From assembly GCA_964057225.1 (NCBI GenBank), contig OZ059898.1, forward strand, positions 8,990,001-9,054,000: a DNA stretch of 64,000 nucleotides, given 5' to 3'. Numbering within the stretch: position 1 is the stretch's first letter; the number at the start of each line of letters is the position of its first letter. Source of the stretch: Auanema rhodensis (taxonomy: Eukaryota > Nematoda > Chromadorea > Rhabditida > Rhabditidae). The position numbers and the translations under genes were made by a program. This document shows, one piece after another, positions 47,874-61,832 of this stretch. Below the pieces are notes generated by a model. The model did not search any database, was not told the DNA's origin, and saw nothing but the letters and a program-made list of their open reading frames with translations.

Positions 47874-50800
47874 ATGTTAACTATATATGCTTTTATTCTA
47901 ATTATTCCATCAATATCATCAGAATCAACATGTGATTTATTACGTAAATCACATTATCACCATCATGATAAGAAGCCAGGTTTGTATTTTTTTTAATTTT
48001 TTTCATATTTATTCATATATTCTTGAAATATTCTTGTTTTTGCTATTCTTATTATTCTCATATTATTTTCTTTATAATCAAAAAAAGATTATTTTTAATT
48101 ATTAAATTTCTCAAACTTTCTCAAGCTTTTATATATCTGATTTAAAATAATTTTCTTCTATAATTCTAGTTATTTATCTATTTTGCTATTCAATTCTCTA
48201 ACATATCAAAGACATAACTCTACCTTGATATCTGGTCGGACTTGCCTGTCTAAGTCTTTCCCATGAAAAGAAAAAAATCCTCAAAGGATTTGCATGCCGA
48301 CATTATAAGTTAAAAAAACCTTATGCGAATATATCATATGTTTTACCTATCAATCTAACATTTAGTAAAATTATTTATTTCTTTATCCTTTTAAGTTTTA
48401 TTTCTTTTCTTTTAGAAACTCTTCAAATTTGTACTAATGTTGATAACTCTTGTTGTACAAGATCAATTGAACAACAAATGTATGAAAAAGCTGAAAGGTT
48501 TGTTATATCATTTCAACTTGTCCAAGTTTTATAATATTTTTCATTTTATTATAGAACATTTCAATCACAATTACAAGACAAAGTTATTATTCTTAGACAT
48601 TTAATACAAACAAATATGAATAATTTTAAAAGTATGTTGTCTTTATTTCTTTTCTTTTATTTTATTCTTTATTATCTTTTCAGCATATTTTTATAATTCT
48701 CTCAACACTTGTCATACTCAGTTAGATATAATGTTTAAACGAACATACGGACCTTTCTATGAAACAAATGCTGCTGTAAGTCTTTCTATTATCTATTTTC
48801 CGTTTTTCATCATTTTGGATATTCTCTTCAACCAGATGTTTCAGGTTTTCGAAATTTTTTTCAACCGTCTTCGAGCTTTTTCATCACCATATTCCGATTT
48901 ATCTATTGAGCAAATCAGTAATGATATGTTCGGACAGTTATTTCGTATTGTTTTCTCACTTTTAAATCCATTGGTAAGCATATAGAATTCATTTTTTTTT
49001 AATTTATCTTTTATATATTTTAATTATTTGATTAATTATTCTATTTAAGACTCGTGTGTCAGATGAACAAGCAAAATGCATGGAAGAAAGTATGAGTGAC
49101 ATTGATCCCTTTGGCGATATGCCAACTAAGGTAAGAGCTACTACATATAAGGTTATATGGCCAGTTACTTCATGAGGACCATAAAATATATGAATAAGAA
49201 ACTATTATTATAACCTGTAACCCTACTTTTATTCATCGAATTATATAATTTGTACCCTCCTGTTCAACTCTTAAATCATTTTTACCTTCAGCTATTAGAT
49301 CATATTCATATTGTTTATAATATTGATTTTTTTCTTTCAGATTGTTAACCATTTGAAGAAAGTTTTAACCTCATGGCGTCAATTCATAGGATCATTAGAA
49401 ACAGCCAATGAGGTTTTACGAGGATTCATGAACGTAAGTTTGTAACTTCTATACCTATTTTATTCTTTATCTCATTACCATCTAAAGAAAAATACCGACA
49501 ACATATAAAACAAATAATAATAATTATAAATTAATCTCTTTACCTATTCATATAAAATCTTTTTCATTTTATTTGGATTGAGTAACTTTCATTGTTTTAT
49601 AAAGAAATGGTCATCAGAATATCCTTTTATGACACATTCACATATACGTAAAGATGGGCTTTGACTATATTTTGGCCTTTAACATCTTTTGTTTATGAAA
49701 ACATCGCTTGTTATCCAACATGAGATTCATGTGAAATAACTTAAATGTCTGTTCATCTATCATTCAGTACCAATTTCGGTAGTTCTTCTTCAATTCTTTT
49801 GATCATTTTCTTATTAGAAGCTTACCGATAAATTACCTTTTTGCTTTCTGCTTTACTTAATTGCTCTAATAAGCTTCTTTCGGAGACATAAATGGAATAG
49901 ACTAGAAGATTTAAAGTGAATTGTGCTAGCCGGATGCCACCTGGAGTCTGACAATTACCATTCTAACTAATCCGTATACTTTTGCCTAAGATCAGACTCT
50001 TGAGGACTCTAAATCCAACAGGTTTTCATGCTCCAAATCATCCAGCTGTGATTGCGTTCATAAAGTTATTAATGAGGGGGATTAAGATTAAGATATTCTG
50101 ATATTCTTCACCAAAAATCTTTTTTTTTTCTTTTTTTTTTCTTGAAAAAAAAATCATTTGTTACTGTTTGTTTTCATTCCAATTTCTTTGCGACCTTCTT
50201 TTTTTGAAGACAAAATACGAGAAAGACTTTGGGAACGTGATAGTTTCTGTGATCCAAACAAATGATTTTTCTGTTCTTCCGGTTAATTACTGGTTTCCGG
50301 ACACAGAAAGTTACGGTCAACAATACGTTGACGTATCGTCCTTGAGGATTTCCTTAAGAAAGTCTCATGTTGCAATCTTTACTAGAACATGTACGACCTT
50401 TTCTTATGACAAGTAGACAAAAGGCTATGACTAAGCTCTATTCTTATCCTATTATTAATATTATTGCAATGATATGTATGACAATTTGTGTCGTCGAATT
50501 AAATATAATATGTTTGATGACCGGATATATATTAATTCATTAAATATATTTTTATAGATCACCCTTTCTAAGGAATGTGTTCGAAATCTGGCTCGAATGG
50601 GAGACTGTTCCTTATGTTCATCTCAGCCAACAACCGTCAAGCCCTGCGGCAATTTCTGTCGAAATGTTCTTAAAGGATGCTTAGCTGAATGGGCGGAAAT
50701 GGATCAACAGTGGAATCATGTTGTCGGTATGTCGTCTTATTCTACCTTTTAATGGAATTTTCGCTTTTTTTACTACGATTTGAACCAATTTCAAGCAAAT

Positions 50801-53384
50801 TTCTTTCAATGTATTAGTATCCTTTGTTACTTCAACTTCTCTTGATCTTTCCGAATCCAATATCTCAACCTTTATCTTTTTGCCATCGTTGAATTCTCAA
50901 TTTTTTCAAAATTATATAAGTTAGCATATAAGATTAATACCTTATATTATTTTTATGAATATTGAGTACACATAGGCCAAGGACAATAGATTTAACAGAA
51001 AACAAGGCTTACACTTGCTAATGCTATTCTGATAATCTATTGTAGAAAAAAAGCTTTGTTTGAAGCTAAGCTTTTCAATGTCAAGGTTTGACAACTGTAA
51101 ATCTCAAGTGCTCATTGTTTCTTTCTTGAACTATTTATACATTCAAGTTAGTTTTGTATATTTATGAGCACACTATTGGATTTACTACTTTTTTTTGTAG
51201 AAATTGGCAAAATATTGAGAGATTATCTCATAGAATAAGATCAGAAGTAAAGAAATAAAGAGGTTTGACAGCAGTTTTATGCTCTTCAGTTGCATAATAA
51301 GCAAAGAATCTGAACCATATTGAAGATTAACCCACAGCGGGTGAGTACAAAAGCATTTCGCTCTCTCTCTGTCGCTCTCTCTGTCTTTCTTCTACTCCTC
51401 TTATAATAGACGTGCTCATACTATCTGACCCGAACTATTCGTAACTATACATATGTCTTTTCTCGCTTCTTTTTTTGTCTAATCCTCTCAATATTCTCAT
51501 ATCACTCTCTGTCATTTGTAAGATCTTCTCTTATATTTATATGCTCTTCTGCATAATCAAAATCATCAAGCGACTAGCCGACAGGTGTTGATCCAGCCTT
51601 ACGCACAAGATTCGTTTCTAATATTAGTAGTATTAGTTAGTTATCCATTGTAAGATCGTAAATGATAATACTTCTTAAAGAAACAGAAACAAAAAACACA
51701 AAAATATCTTTTTTTTTGTTTTCAAAAACAGCTGTTCTTATGTATATATCTGCTTATACATTTATCTATCAATTAAATCTCTTTTTACTAACCGAAAAAG
51801 AAAAGATATATGTTTTTATAAATAAATATATTTTTTAATTGAATAATATTTATAGGTGGATTATCAAAAATGAGTCAAATTCTTGGAAGTAGTCACAATA
51901 TTCATCATACTTTAACACCATTACCTGTTCAACTTAGTGAAGCTGTAATGACATTTCAAGAGAAGGGATCCTCAATTACTAATAAGGTAAATATTTTAGT
52001 TATTCAATATCAATTGGTTATTACTCTCGTTCTCTCTTTTTCTTTCAAAAAAATCGGCAGATTAGTATTAGTTTTGATCAAATAAAACGTTAGCTAGGTC
52101 ACATCATATAATGATGTTTAGGGTACAAACATATAAAACTGATATCATACTATTTGCTCTATCTAAGAAAAGAAAAGAAAAAAGCCATTCGAGAAGTTAA
52201 TATAACATATCAGAATAATTATATTATATCATAAATTATGTTATAGTTAAGGTCATAATTTATATAGTTCTTGTGATATTAATGATATTAATGATAGGCA
52301 TAACATACATATACCTAACTATATCATATCATATCTTAAAAAGAAAAACAATTTATAAGGGATTTTATTATTATTAATTATTTATTTATAGGTTCTTGCT
52401 CGTTGCTTTAATATGGATAATGAAATGATTCAACATCATGAACCATCTTATGTATTAGTTCGTGGTAAACGTTCCGTTAACTGGATGCAAGCTGTTGTTA
52501 AAGATGATGAAAACCAATGGAAAATTTTGCAAGATCTCATGTCCGGATTTTCCGATCGAGTAAGTACTATATGAATGAAGCTAGTGCATAAAAATAAAAT
52601 AAAAAGTATAATATACAAAGGGGCTTAATCTCAGCTCTAACATACTGCTCCTCCCTTATCACACTTCTAATGCTTAATTCACCATAAGAAGTGGGTAGAA
52701 ATAAGAGATTTTCTCACTTATCAGCCTAAAAATGACGTTAGCTATAACTTTGTTTTGATTTGCACTTTTTATTTTTTATTCATTATAGTCAAAATACATC
52801 ATTATAGTCAAAATTTAAGAACATTGAAAGGGATTAAACAAATTATTCATTAATATTCAGTTTATTTATTTATTTATTTTAAGGTTTCATCCGTTCGCAA
52901 TTGGTTCAAAAATCTACCAGAATCTTTCTGCTCTGAATCTGGTATTGCTGCTGGTGCTTCTGAACAATGCTGGAATGGTACTGCCGTTGCTGATTATACA
53001 TATTCCGTGGCTTCTGATGGTATCAGTCAACAATCTACCAACTTGGAATATCAAAAAGAACATCGCCTCACCTACTTCGGATTGTTCGTGGAAGAGCGCT
53101 TAAAAATGGGAATTTTATCTTTCAAGATATATAACTCTCTAAATGGAAAAAACTACTCGAGTTATGAATTAGATTCAACTTCAGTATTTCCCGAAAATAC
53201 AAATGATGATGAAGACTATGCTGAAGGATCTGGAGATGATTCAGATGTCTCAATTATAAATATTGTATCACCAGATGATGTAGAAACCAAAAAATATTCG
53301 GAAAAATATGCTTCTGGATCGTTCCAACCAAATCTTATGCTTTCATTTATTTTTTCCATTATTTTACTTCAATTTTTTGACTAG
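47874..53384 (+). CDS. gpn-1: Glypican, heparan sulfate proteoglycan core
   Basis: About eleven exons encode roughly 560 residues. It has a signal peptide (MLTIYAFILIIPSISS) and the N-terminal glypican motif ICTNVDNSCCT. Helical core segments follow, with FKTYFYNSLNTCHTQLD, GPFYETNAAMFQVFE and CSLCSSQPTTVKPCGNFC followed by RNVLKGCLAEW. A convertase-like RGKR site sits in VLVRGKRSVNW, where glypicans are often cleaved. The final exon carries CWNGT, an acidic heparan sulfate site (DYAEGSGDDSD), and a hydrophobic C-terminus (LMLSFIFSIILLQFFD) suited to a GPI anchor. Glypicans hold Wnt, Hedgehog and BMP ligands at the cell surface. C. elegans has gpn-1 and lon-2; the cysteine blocks look more like GPN-1, but this is tentative. 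Two introns exceed 1 kb (49434-50558 and about 50727-51854). The gene is convergent with the MAX-like gene. Confidence 0.9.
50168..50416 (+). other. Unassigned open frame inside a glypican intron
   Basis: An 82-codon frame on the sense strand within the 1.1 kb intron. The product includes YEKDFGNVIVSVIQTND and is more balanced than most chance frames here. No domain recognised. It follows a poly(T)/poly(A) segment at 50118-50152. It could be a relic, a nested gene or chance. Confidence 0.15.
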
Positions 53385-55208
53385 ATTTTATTATTTTTAT
53401 TATTTTTAGATTTTTATATTTCTTTTTTGATTTAAAGAAAAATTTATTTTTTAAATAGAATCTAGTCAAAAACGTTTTAATCATTGTGAATAGTATATTA
53501 TTGTATAATAATGCACGGGTACAAAAAGATATTTTTGTTCTTTTTGCCAAACTTACTTAATAAGCTCTTAGATTGTGAATTTCAAAAAAAAAAAAAGAAG
53601 AAGAAGAATAAGATTGGTTTATCAAATATACGGGTTCATTTGATTTTTAAATTGTAAATATGTGTACGAAATTAATAAAATTTTATTTTATTCTCTTAAG
53701 ATAAATAATAACAAATAATTAAATTAAACCAATTACATATATTATAAATATAATTTATATAATAATTTAATTTTTAAAAAAAAATGAATAAATGTTTTTC
53801 ATACATAGTATACAGTACCAATGTAGTTGCATATTAAACCGAGTATGAACTATTGGAAGAACTTTCTGTAAACATTTTTCAAATTCGTTACCATCTTTAG
53901 CTTGAAAACAATATCAGAGTTTTCATGATCTTATGAAAACTATATAGAATAAATTGTAAAATTAAGTAAAAATTTATTTTATTTGTTCAATATCAGAGTA
54001 ATTTTTAAATATTTTTGATTACTTAGTTGTACCTTATCATTTTCAAAACTTATTTTTCAGGAATAAAATAGATAAATATCTATAATAATAGTTTAAAATA
54101 AAAAAGATTACAATAATATTTAATTAAATACATACATATAATAATAATAAATAAAAATGATATATAAAAGTTGAAAGAAGAAACAAATTAAATCAAAAAC
54201 TTAATATGAATATCAGTATTTTATTATTTTAATATTTTTTCTATTCTCACTTATCAGTTAATCACTCAACACTATACTTATATATATATCGATGCTTTTT
54301 TTCTTAAATTATTTATTTTTAGTTAATAACAAACTTTGTTTAAGTAAAATAAATTGGAAAAAATTGTAAAATTTTAATTATTTTTTGCAAATTTTGGATT
54401 TTCAAAAATTAGAAAAAAATTTCATCACGTTTTTGAGATAGGATGATGCTCTCTCACACACATAAATGCTTTTGACAGGTTTTACAAGTCATTTTGAAGT
54501 TAATTTTATTTTTCCACTACCAATAATATATGAACTGTGTTCATTGTCCTCTTCGATGTTCAGACAACGTTCAGAATTTTTGATTATTTTCATGTCTTAT
54601 TCCAAAAAGATACATACCATTATATTTTGGAGACAATTGTTATTTTGGGAAAATAAATCACATTTTTCCATTTGAAATGGGAAAAAAATGTACTGATCAG
54701 ATGACGTTCAGTTCATTTTTGCTAAGCAGACAGTTAGTGAGCTTCTTCATCATCAGACATGCATATGTATGTGTTGTTTTTATAAGTTATATGTATGTAA
54801 TAAAAAGGAAAATAGTATGACATTGAATAAGTTTATTAAAAATCTACAAAGAACTTGTTTTAGATAACAACAAGGCTATAAAAGAGGTGAGAATTTGAGA
54901 AAACAGTTTAGGTATTCTTGAAAAGAAAAATCTAATACCGGGAAAATTTTGTGACTCGTTTCTTGAAGAGGATACAAAATTTGCAATAATTATAATAATT
55001 ATATTATATAAAACAGATTTATAGCTTATATATTCACAATGAGTGTTGAGATCAAAAGCGGCTAGTGTTTGTTTTTTTCGTTTTGAGGTGTTTTTTTTCT
55101 GAATTTATAAGTTTCGCAACTAAAATGTTCAGAAGAAAACAATATTGAACACGTTTTTCATCATACTTATCGTTGGTATTTTGATTATTTTTTTAAGAAA
55201 AAAATAAA
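53385..55208. other. Convergent intergenic region
   Basis: 1.8 kb between the glypican and MAX-like stops. It is AT-rich with long A/T runs. A plus-strand frame at 54466-54675 has no family likeness. Both 3' UTRs must lie here. Confidence 0.5.
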
Positions 55209-57332
55209 TTAGACTGAGAATTGAACAGCGGTCTGTTGACTGAGAGTATTGGCTAATATGCTTTTATTGAGGTCAGGAACTTGGTGGACAGGGCTAACAT
55301 TTTGCCCTGAGGGTTTTTGCTGAGGGAATCTTGTAGGGTTCATCAGAAGTTGAGCTAGAGCTAAGAAACTATCCTGATTTGGAGTTGAAAATAAGCTATT
55401 CATGCGCAAAGCATCCATAGGCAGCGTAGGAGCACTAAAAACAAAGATAAATTATTATAATTAAATAAATTTGTATGTATACTAACCTGATGGGAATTTG
55501 CATGGTTGAAGGTTGGATGGGAGTTGGTCGGAAAGCTGGTAAAATAAGGTTTTCTAATGGAACAGTCGTAGTAGCTGGGGAAGGTGTATAATCAGAGGTA
55601 GTTGGAGCAATTGCGTTAGTAGAAATAGCAGAAGTTGACATGCTAGCTACAGGAGATGTAACTGGCGGTGAAGTAGATGGTACTGCATTCACTGAAAAAT
55701 AATAAAAATAAAATAAATATAGTAAGATAATTAAATTTACATTGAGCTTCCAACAGTTCATTTCTTCTCTTTAACTCGGCTATGCCATTTTCACTTTCAT
55801 TAATTTTATTTTTCATCAATCCAATGTATTCAATAGCTCTTTTAAGTATGAGAGCACGGGATGACTAAAATAGAGAAAAATAAGAAATAGTCCAAAATCA
55901 AAGAAATTGATAAACCTTTTCTCCTTCCAAAATTGGAATAGCATTTTTTAAAGCCATGAAGTGATCTTTGATATGATCACGTCTCCTTCTTTCTAATTCA
56001 TTATGATGGGCTCGACGATCATCGTTAAGAGAAGGTGAATGTGATTTTGGACTAGAAGCATCATCCTGAAATATAAATATTTAAATTTAAATATTATATG
56101 TTAATAAATAATATATTTATAATAATCAGAAAAGATGACATCATAATCAACTAAAACAAAAATTTACATAATCGTTATATAGATGAAATGTGATGATGGC
56201 AATTGCATATATTCCTGCGTATGCAACACAATCTCATATAATACTCAACAGTTTTTGAATATTTTATGAATTTTTAATATTTATGTATTTTATTTATTTT
56301 TGAATTATTATTTAATAATTAGATAAAACAAAATATAATTGAAAAATGGCTCAAACATCAGAGTAGCTGTGAGTTGAAATGAAAAAACGACCACATGGTT
56401 TGATGGGATTATTTAGATTAGAAGGTTTTATGGACTTTTTAATGAATTACATAAATTTCATGAAGTATAGAAAGATATAATCCATGTTTCAAATAATTAT
56501 TTAGGAAAAACCTGAATACAACTCTGATATACTTAGAAAACATAATCTTTTTTATCAAATTTTCTTGATTATGAAGACATTTTCTCATGAAAAACTACTT
56601 GTACTTTTCAACATAGATGTATATAGAGTATTATAAATATAGTAAGTAAAAAGAAAAATGATGTCATGTTAGTTATATGTTTAATTCTCATATTTCCAAC
56701 ATTTTTTTTCTCTTTTAAAACGGCCATCTATGATGTATATTATTCTTTTTTTTTTAAATTATGGACGGATTATGATTGAAAAATCAAAGGTTCATATAAG
56801 TTTTTATAATGACAAATATAACTTTCCAATTTTCCAATAACGGATTCGGAAGATATTTGGCAATTTTCATAATACGGATTGAAGAAAACTTATAAAAATT
56901 GATCAAAAACATTAGGAAAAGCTATATGAGGATATTCACAAAGATGTGCTCTTACATCCGGACTATTCGAGATGATTAAATCGCTCATTCTGATCCGGAT
57001 TATCCGCAACTACCAGGTGATAAGGATTGCGGGTGGATGATGTGAGATGTTAAAGCAATTTTTTAATATAATAGAAAGCCTATGAGAAGAAAGTTTAGAG
57101 AAAGTTAGAATATCGGAAGCACATGACTTGATTGAAAATGAATATCTATATAGTTGATGTTTGGTATACTTCAGAATTACAGATAGTACACTAGTAGTTG
57201 AATAAATGTTAACGAAGACGAATCAGACAGAATGATGATATTTACCTCACTGGATTCTGAATGCTGACGCTTTCGGCCCATTTTCGATATTCCAGACTTG
57301 CTGAACACAGATTCATCAATCATCATCGTCAT
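55209..57332 (-). CDS. MAX-like bHLH-leucine zipper transcription factor
   Basis: Five exons encode about 265 residues. The N-terminus (MTMMIDESVFSKSGISKMGR) precedes a Ser-rich linker. The basic region RRAHHNELERRRRDHIKDHF carries the His, Glu and Arg that read CACGTG and is nearly the MAX basic region. Helix-loop-helix follows (MALKNAIPILEGEK, SSRALILKRAIEYIGLMKNK), then a short zipper (INESENGIAELKRRNELLEAQ). The rest is a low-complexity Ser/Thr/Pro/Ala stretch and a Gln/Asn-rich tail, both absent from vertebrate MAX. MAX-like factors pair with other bHLH-Zip proteins on E-boxes; C. elegans has mxl-1, mxl-2 and mxl-3, and the long tail favours mxl-3 or an unnamed relative. Intron 1 is about 1.2 kb (56067-57246). 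Start at 57332 follows from the open first exon. Confidence 0.92.
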
Positions 57333-59065
57333 TGTGAAACAAATTGAGAGCTAATTCCTAGAAACAATAAAATATAATACTACATATAGAATGAAATAAT
57401 AAGATTGTATAAGAGGGAAAGAAGTCAGGTGAATGAAATCTCAAAATATTAAAAATGAAGAAATTTGAATTAAAAATATGGTGCGCCATTGAAGAATGTT
57501 CGACGTTAATAGATTTCAGTAAAAATATAGTGAATATGCACGTAGATGTTGAAATTATGAATAAATAGCTGATAAAATTTGTATATGTAGGTATAAATAT
57601 ATATTCAAAATTAAGAATAAATCATTATATTGTAAAGAGAATGGTATATTCAATGGTTTCTTTCATAGCTTTCTAATCAGGAATAGTAGTAATACACTAA
57701 CTTGGAAAGAAGTTGAAGGAAAGAGCAACACATGAATGATACATTTCATGAGAAACATGGATATATGTGAAAGATATAAGTACTTGTTGAATGAGTGGGG
57801 GTGGTTGATAAAACTTCTAATTAGATAGCTATAGAACAGTAGAGTATTGAGAATACAATAGAATTCCATAAGTGGAAATCAAAACCATGTAAACAGCAAA
57901 GTATAGGAGCTAGGATTGGACGGGCCACTAGGGCTTCAGGCCATGAACAACCGACCAACCGACTGAATGTGCCGTCTGTCGGTCCGCAGCGATGGGGATG
58001 CACCCCCAACGAGAACAGCAGGAAAGAGGCGGAGTCAGTTTGATAACCACGCCCTTCCATGCGGTCTAGCACGGGAAGCACGCGTGTGCGTGTAAACAGC
58101 ATGCAAGTGCAAGAGACCCTCTATGATCCTGCACACTCCAGCGGTCTCTCGGTATTTCCCGACTATTTTTCTTGTGCTATTATCGTTTCTCTCTAGGCTT
58201 GTTAATTTCTCTCGTTTTTTCCACACAATAACTCTCAGTATATTCTGCCACCCTCCCCCCTTTGTAGAAGAAAAATAGCAGTTAGCAACAGCTCGTGAGA
58301 GAGAGAGAGAGAAAGAGTAGAGTTATAGAGAGAATGAGAAATGGAGAGAACAGGGGTCCTCTGAATGTTTCCGTGTCCACAGAACGCGACATGTCAAAAC
58401 AACGGGCCGCGTTGTCCGCGACACGAACAAAGAACTCGAGAGTACGACGACGATGACGACGGACAAGCATCAGGAACTCATATGTCGATGTCCGGATACA
58501 TCGTCATGCAGCAGAAAAGTGTGTTTGTTACCTGCAGACTATGCAAAACGGAGGGAAATAGCTGGACCGATTCGTGAATACAGAATACAGAAGTAGGAGA
58601 ATCCTCAGAAAGTGTTGTAGCTGAGGAATAGTTGACCACGTATATCTATCAAAGCAATGGGTTCACTTTTCCTCCTAAATTTCATAGACTGTCGCTCTCA
58701 TGCCTCTCCCTCTTACTGTGTTTCTCTCTGTTCTTCTTTAACCCTCTTTGTCACACACATAAAGGACAGTTGGATGATCTGAAATATGAGTTGAAGACTT
58801 CATGAAGTAAAGAGGGCAACTGTTAAAGTGAAAAAATAGTACAGTTCTGGCATTATTGTTCTCGTGTGACGTGCGTGTTCAATATTTTGGGACCATTGAG
58901 AGAAATAGAATAGAGGAATACCCCTTGAGACTCTACTAGTTCTGATTTCAGATTTCATCGTTTTTCCAGTTGTTTCGATCTATTTCTCGTATTCTCTTTC
59001 TTTCAATACTTGTCTTTTTTCAATTAGCTTGCACATGAAAAGGGCTAAACATGTAAAGACTCTCT

Positions 59066-59077
59066 CCCCCCCCCCCC
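59066..59077. repeat. Poly(C) run
   Basis: Twelve C residues in a row, rare in DNA of this composition. A C10 run also occurs at 36311-36320. Confidence 0.9.
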
Positions 59078-61832
59078 TTTCCATCAACGACTATTCTATC
59101 AATTGCATCACTAATCGTAAGAGAAACTAACTGTTGATTAAATATTTTCGTTATAATTTATTTTTTAAATTTTAATATTGGTAGTACGTTTGTAACCCTA
59201 AAACAGACAATCGTTTACTTGCCTTACGGCTTGTTGTCGCTTGGGGCGTTGGCAGTATTGGCCAGTGGTTCGTACATCTATTGGGTCTACCAATATCTTC
59301 AGACTTCTTAGCTTAAATTGGCAGCAAGGGAAAAGCTGACTGCTGTTATTAGTCCTCTACCCTTCAGATTTTTTTTGCTTTTCTCTGTCTCGCTTTTTGA
59401 GCGTTTCATTGTACCCTCTATTTTAAATATTTCTTCTTCTTAACACCTCCCCAGAGGCGACAAGTAGTAGAACTGAAAATCGAAACAGAAACAAGCCATT
59501 GGGTATATTGCTACAACGTGGGCGACAATAAGAACGAGACAACAATGTGGTTGAACACCAACGCCTCTCCTCCCCCTCCACCAGCACTACATTCACTAGC
59601 ATCGTCATTTCCAGTTACGAGTTGGTTGTGACCTAAGCAAGAATTCTTTTGCAGACTTGTCGGCTGGTTTGTTGGTCGTTGACGTTCATTCGTAGTCTCA
59701 CAAGCTGAGATGCAGCATCAGCAAAAGTAGCAGCATCAGCTAGTAAGTGAACGAGAGTAGAACGAAGTGAGGGAGGAAAGAAAGAGAAAGAGTGAACGGC
59801 GAAAAGAAAGGACGAAAACAGCCTCAGGCCTCGCTGATGCCGTTTTGTTTTTGCCTTGCCTCCTACTTGGCGAGTAGATGAGATTCAGGCCGTACGTTGT
59901 ATTCCTCTATCTCCTCTTACTTTCACTCAATATATCACCCAGACGTTCTTTACTGAGCAATAGCTGAAAAAGATTCAAAAGACTTTTGAGTATGTCAGGC
60001 ATAGATCAACAAAACACAGACGAATAATCTTTAATCTTTACTTGAGACTCGATGGCACATGCCGCCGTGTTGACCGTCCGGAGGTTGTTGACCACGACTG
60101 ACCCTTCGGGGCTTCTGCATGTTTTTCACTTTCCCACTTCATTCAAATCCTGCTACATGCTCTATTTTGTGTAGTAAAATAAGAAGGAAAATAAATAAAT
60201 ATATCTATATCAGAATTAGGAATAACTATCGTCTACTTGATTCGAAGAAATAGAGCTTCAACTTAACAATACGAACTTTTCGAAAGTTCGTCTTGAAAAC
60301 GGGATGGATGAATCAGTTTGATGTTCTTGAGTATGTGTTATGCTCTTTCAGAGCTTCAAGCAAGCCCGATTATTGCTGGATAACAGCCATTCTTTAGTTT
60401 CGGGAATCATCCTCATCTGCTTTCTCGTAACACCAACGAAAATTTTCAAAAAAAGAATAAAAGAACGTCAGATTAATTTGACTGATTCACTTGATAAGCG
60501 ACTATTATTGTTACAGTTTCTTAAACATTTGTATTGCAATCTGAGGTCACATAACGTGCAAGTAGAAGTTTAGGAAGCTGCAAATGTGACAGCGCATCGG
60601 AAAAGTGATTGCACATGAAAAGAAGAAATGACTTTGACGAAGAGGGCAAAAGACCTCAACTAATTCAGTACAAGATAGAAGAAACAGAATTTTAGACAAA
60701 ACAACCTTTTTCAGAGGGAGGGGAGAGGGAGAAACATGAACTTATTCCCTCATTTTCCCGTTTGTGCATGCCAGACGAATCACGTCATCAACATAGAAAC
60801 ATGACAAAAAATGAGGGAAATTCATAGTTTAGACATAAAAACAGAATACATATCAAGTGTAGAGAAAGGGAAGCTAAACGCAAATAGCCTTATTTCTCTC
60901 AACGTCATTTATAGACTTATGATTTTAAGAATACATACAATAGTATCGGTATGTGATGAATATGGAAATATGCTATATACGAGAAAGAGAGAAAGATAGG
61001 TATTGGCAAAAACTAGTTAAGATCTTGCAAAACAGCTTGACACAAGCCAATTGAAAGGAAGTCTAGAAGAGCTGTAGTTAGTTTATGGAACTGGTAGTTG
61101 CTATCGACATGGTTGCGGTCGGTGTGGTCCTTTGGTCCCAAATGGAAATCCGTTTCTCGAACGCATTCTCTGACATGAGAAGGCTAAATTTAATACACAA
61201 CGAACAACGAGAAAGAGTGAATAAGAAGAGGAAAAAATGGAGAAAGAGAAATATGAAGAGAATTGAAGAGAAATAAGAAAAAGTAAAGAGGGAGAGGGGC
61301 CGTAAGAGAAAGAGAGTCCACAAACAAGCTGACAATTTGATGTCTGTTTACGTGGTTAAAAGATACGAAAAAAGCTTTTTGTACTCTCTTTTTCTACATG
61401 ATTCTCTACTATGCTCTTTCACGGACGGCCTCTCTTCTCTATACTTTAATTGATAGTAGTCAGTATTACTAGAACATGTAAAGTCCTTCTTCTTCTTCTC
61501 CTTCTTCTTCTTATTTTCCCTTTCCCTTCTTCTTCATCTTCGTTTATACATTTCAAAGTATGATAACGTTTGTTCTGTTCTCAGGCTCAGTGAAAAAAAT
61601 AAAATACAAAGTCCAAAAGAAGCAGTGTCACAATTGTTTGTAGAATTATACTTACAAGGTCAACTAAAGTAATAACTAACTTTTGCTGGGTTCTAACGAA
61701 CATAGTGTTTCTCGTTATTCAGAATCAAACAATCATATTTCACTTTTTCTATCAAAAAGGGATGAATAATGTAGAATTATGCAGCGAGTCGTTAAAAATT
61801 TCTCAATGTTTGAAAATAATTTTTTAATCTCG

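Noticed and set aside
57821-58577. Overlapping open frames on both strands in the GC-rich block
   Set aside because: Frames are open on both strands because stops are rare in GC-richer DNA; none shows a domain or splice structure.
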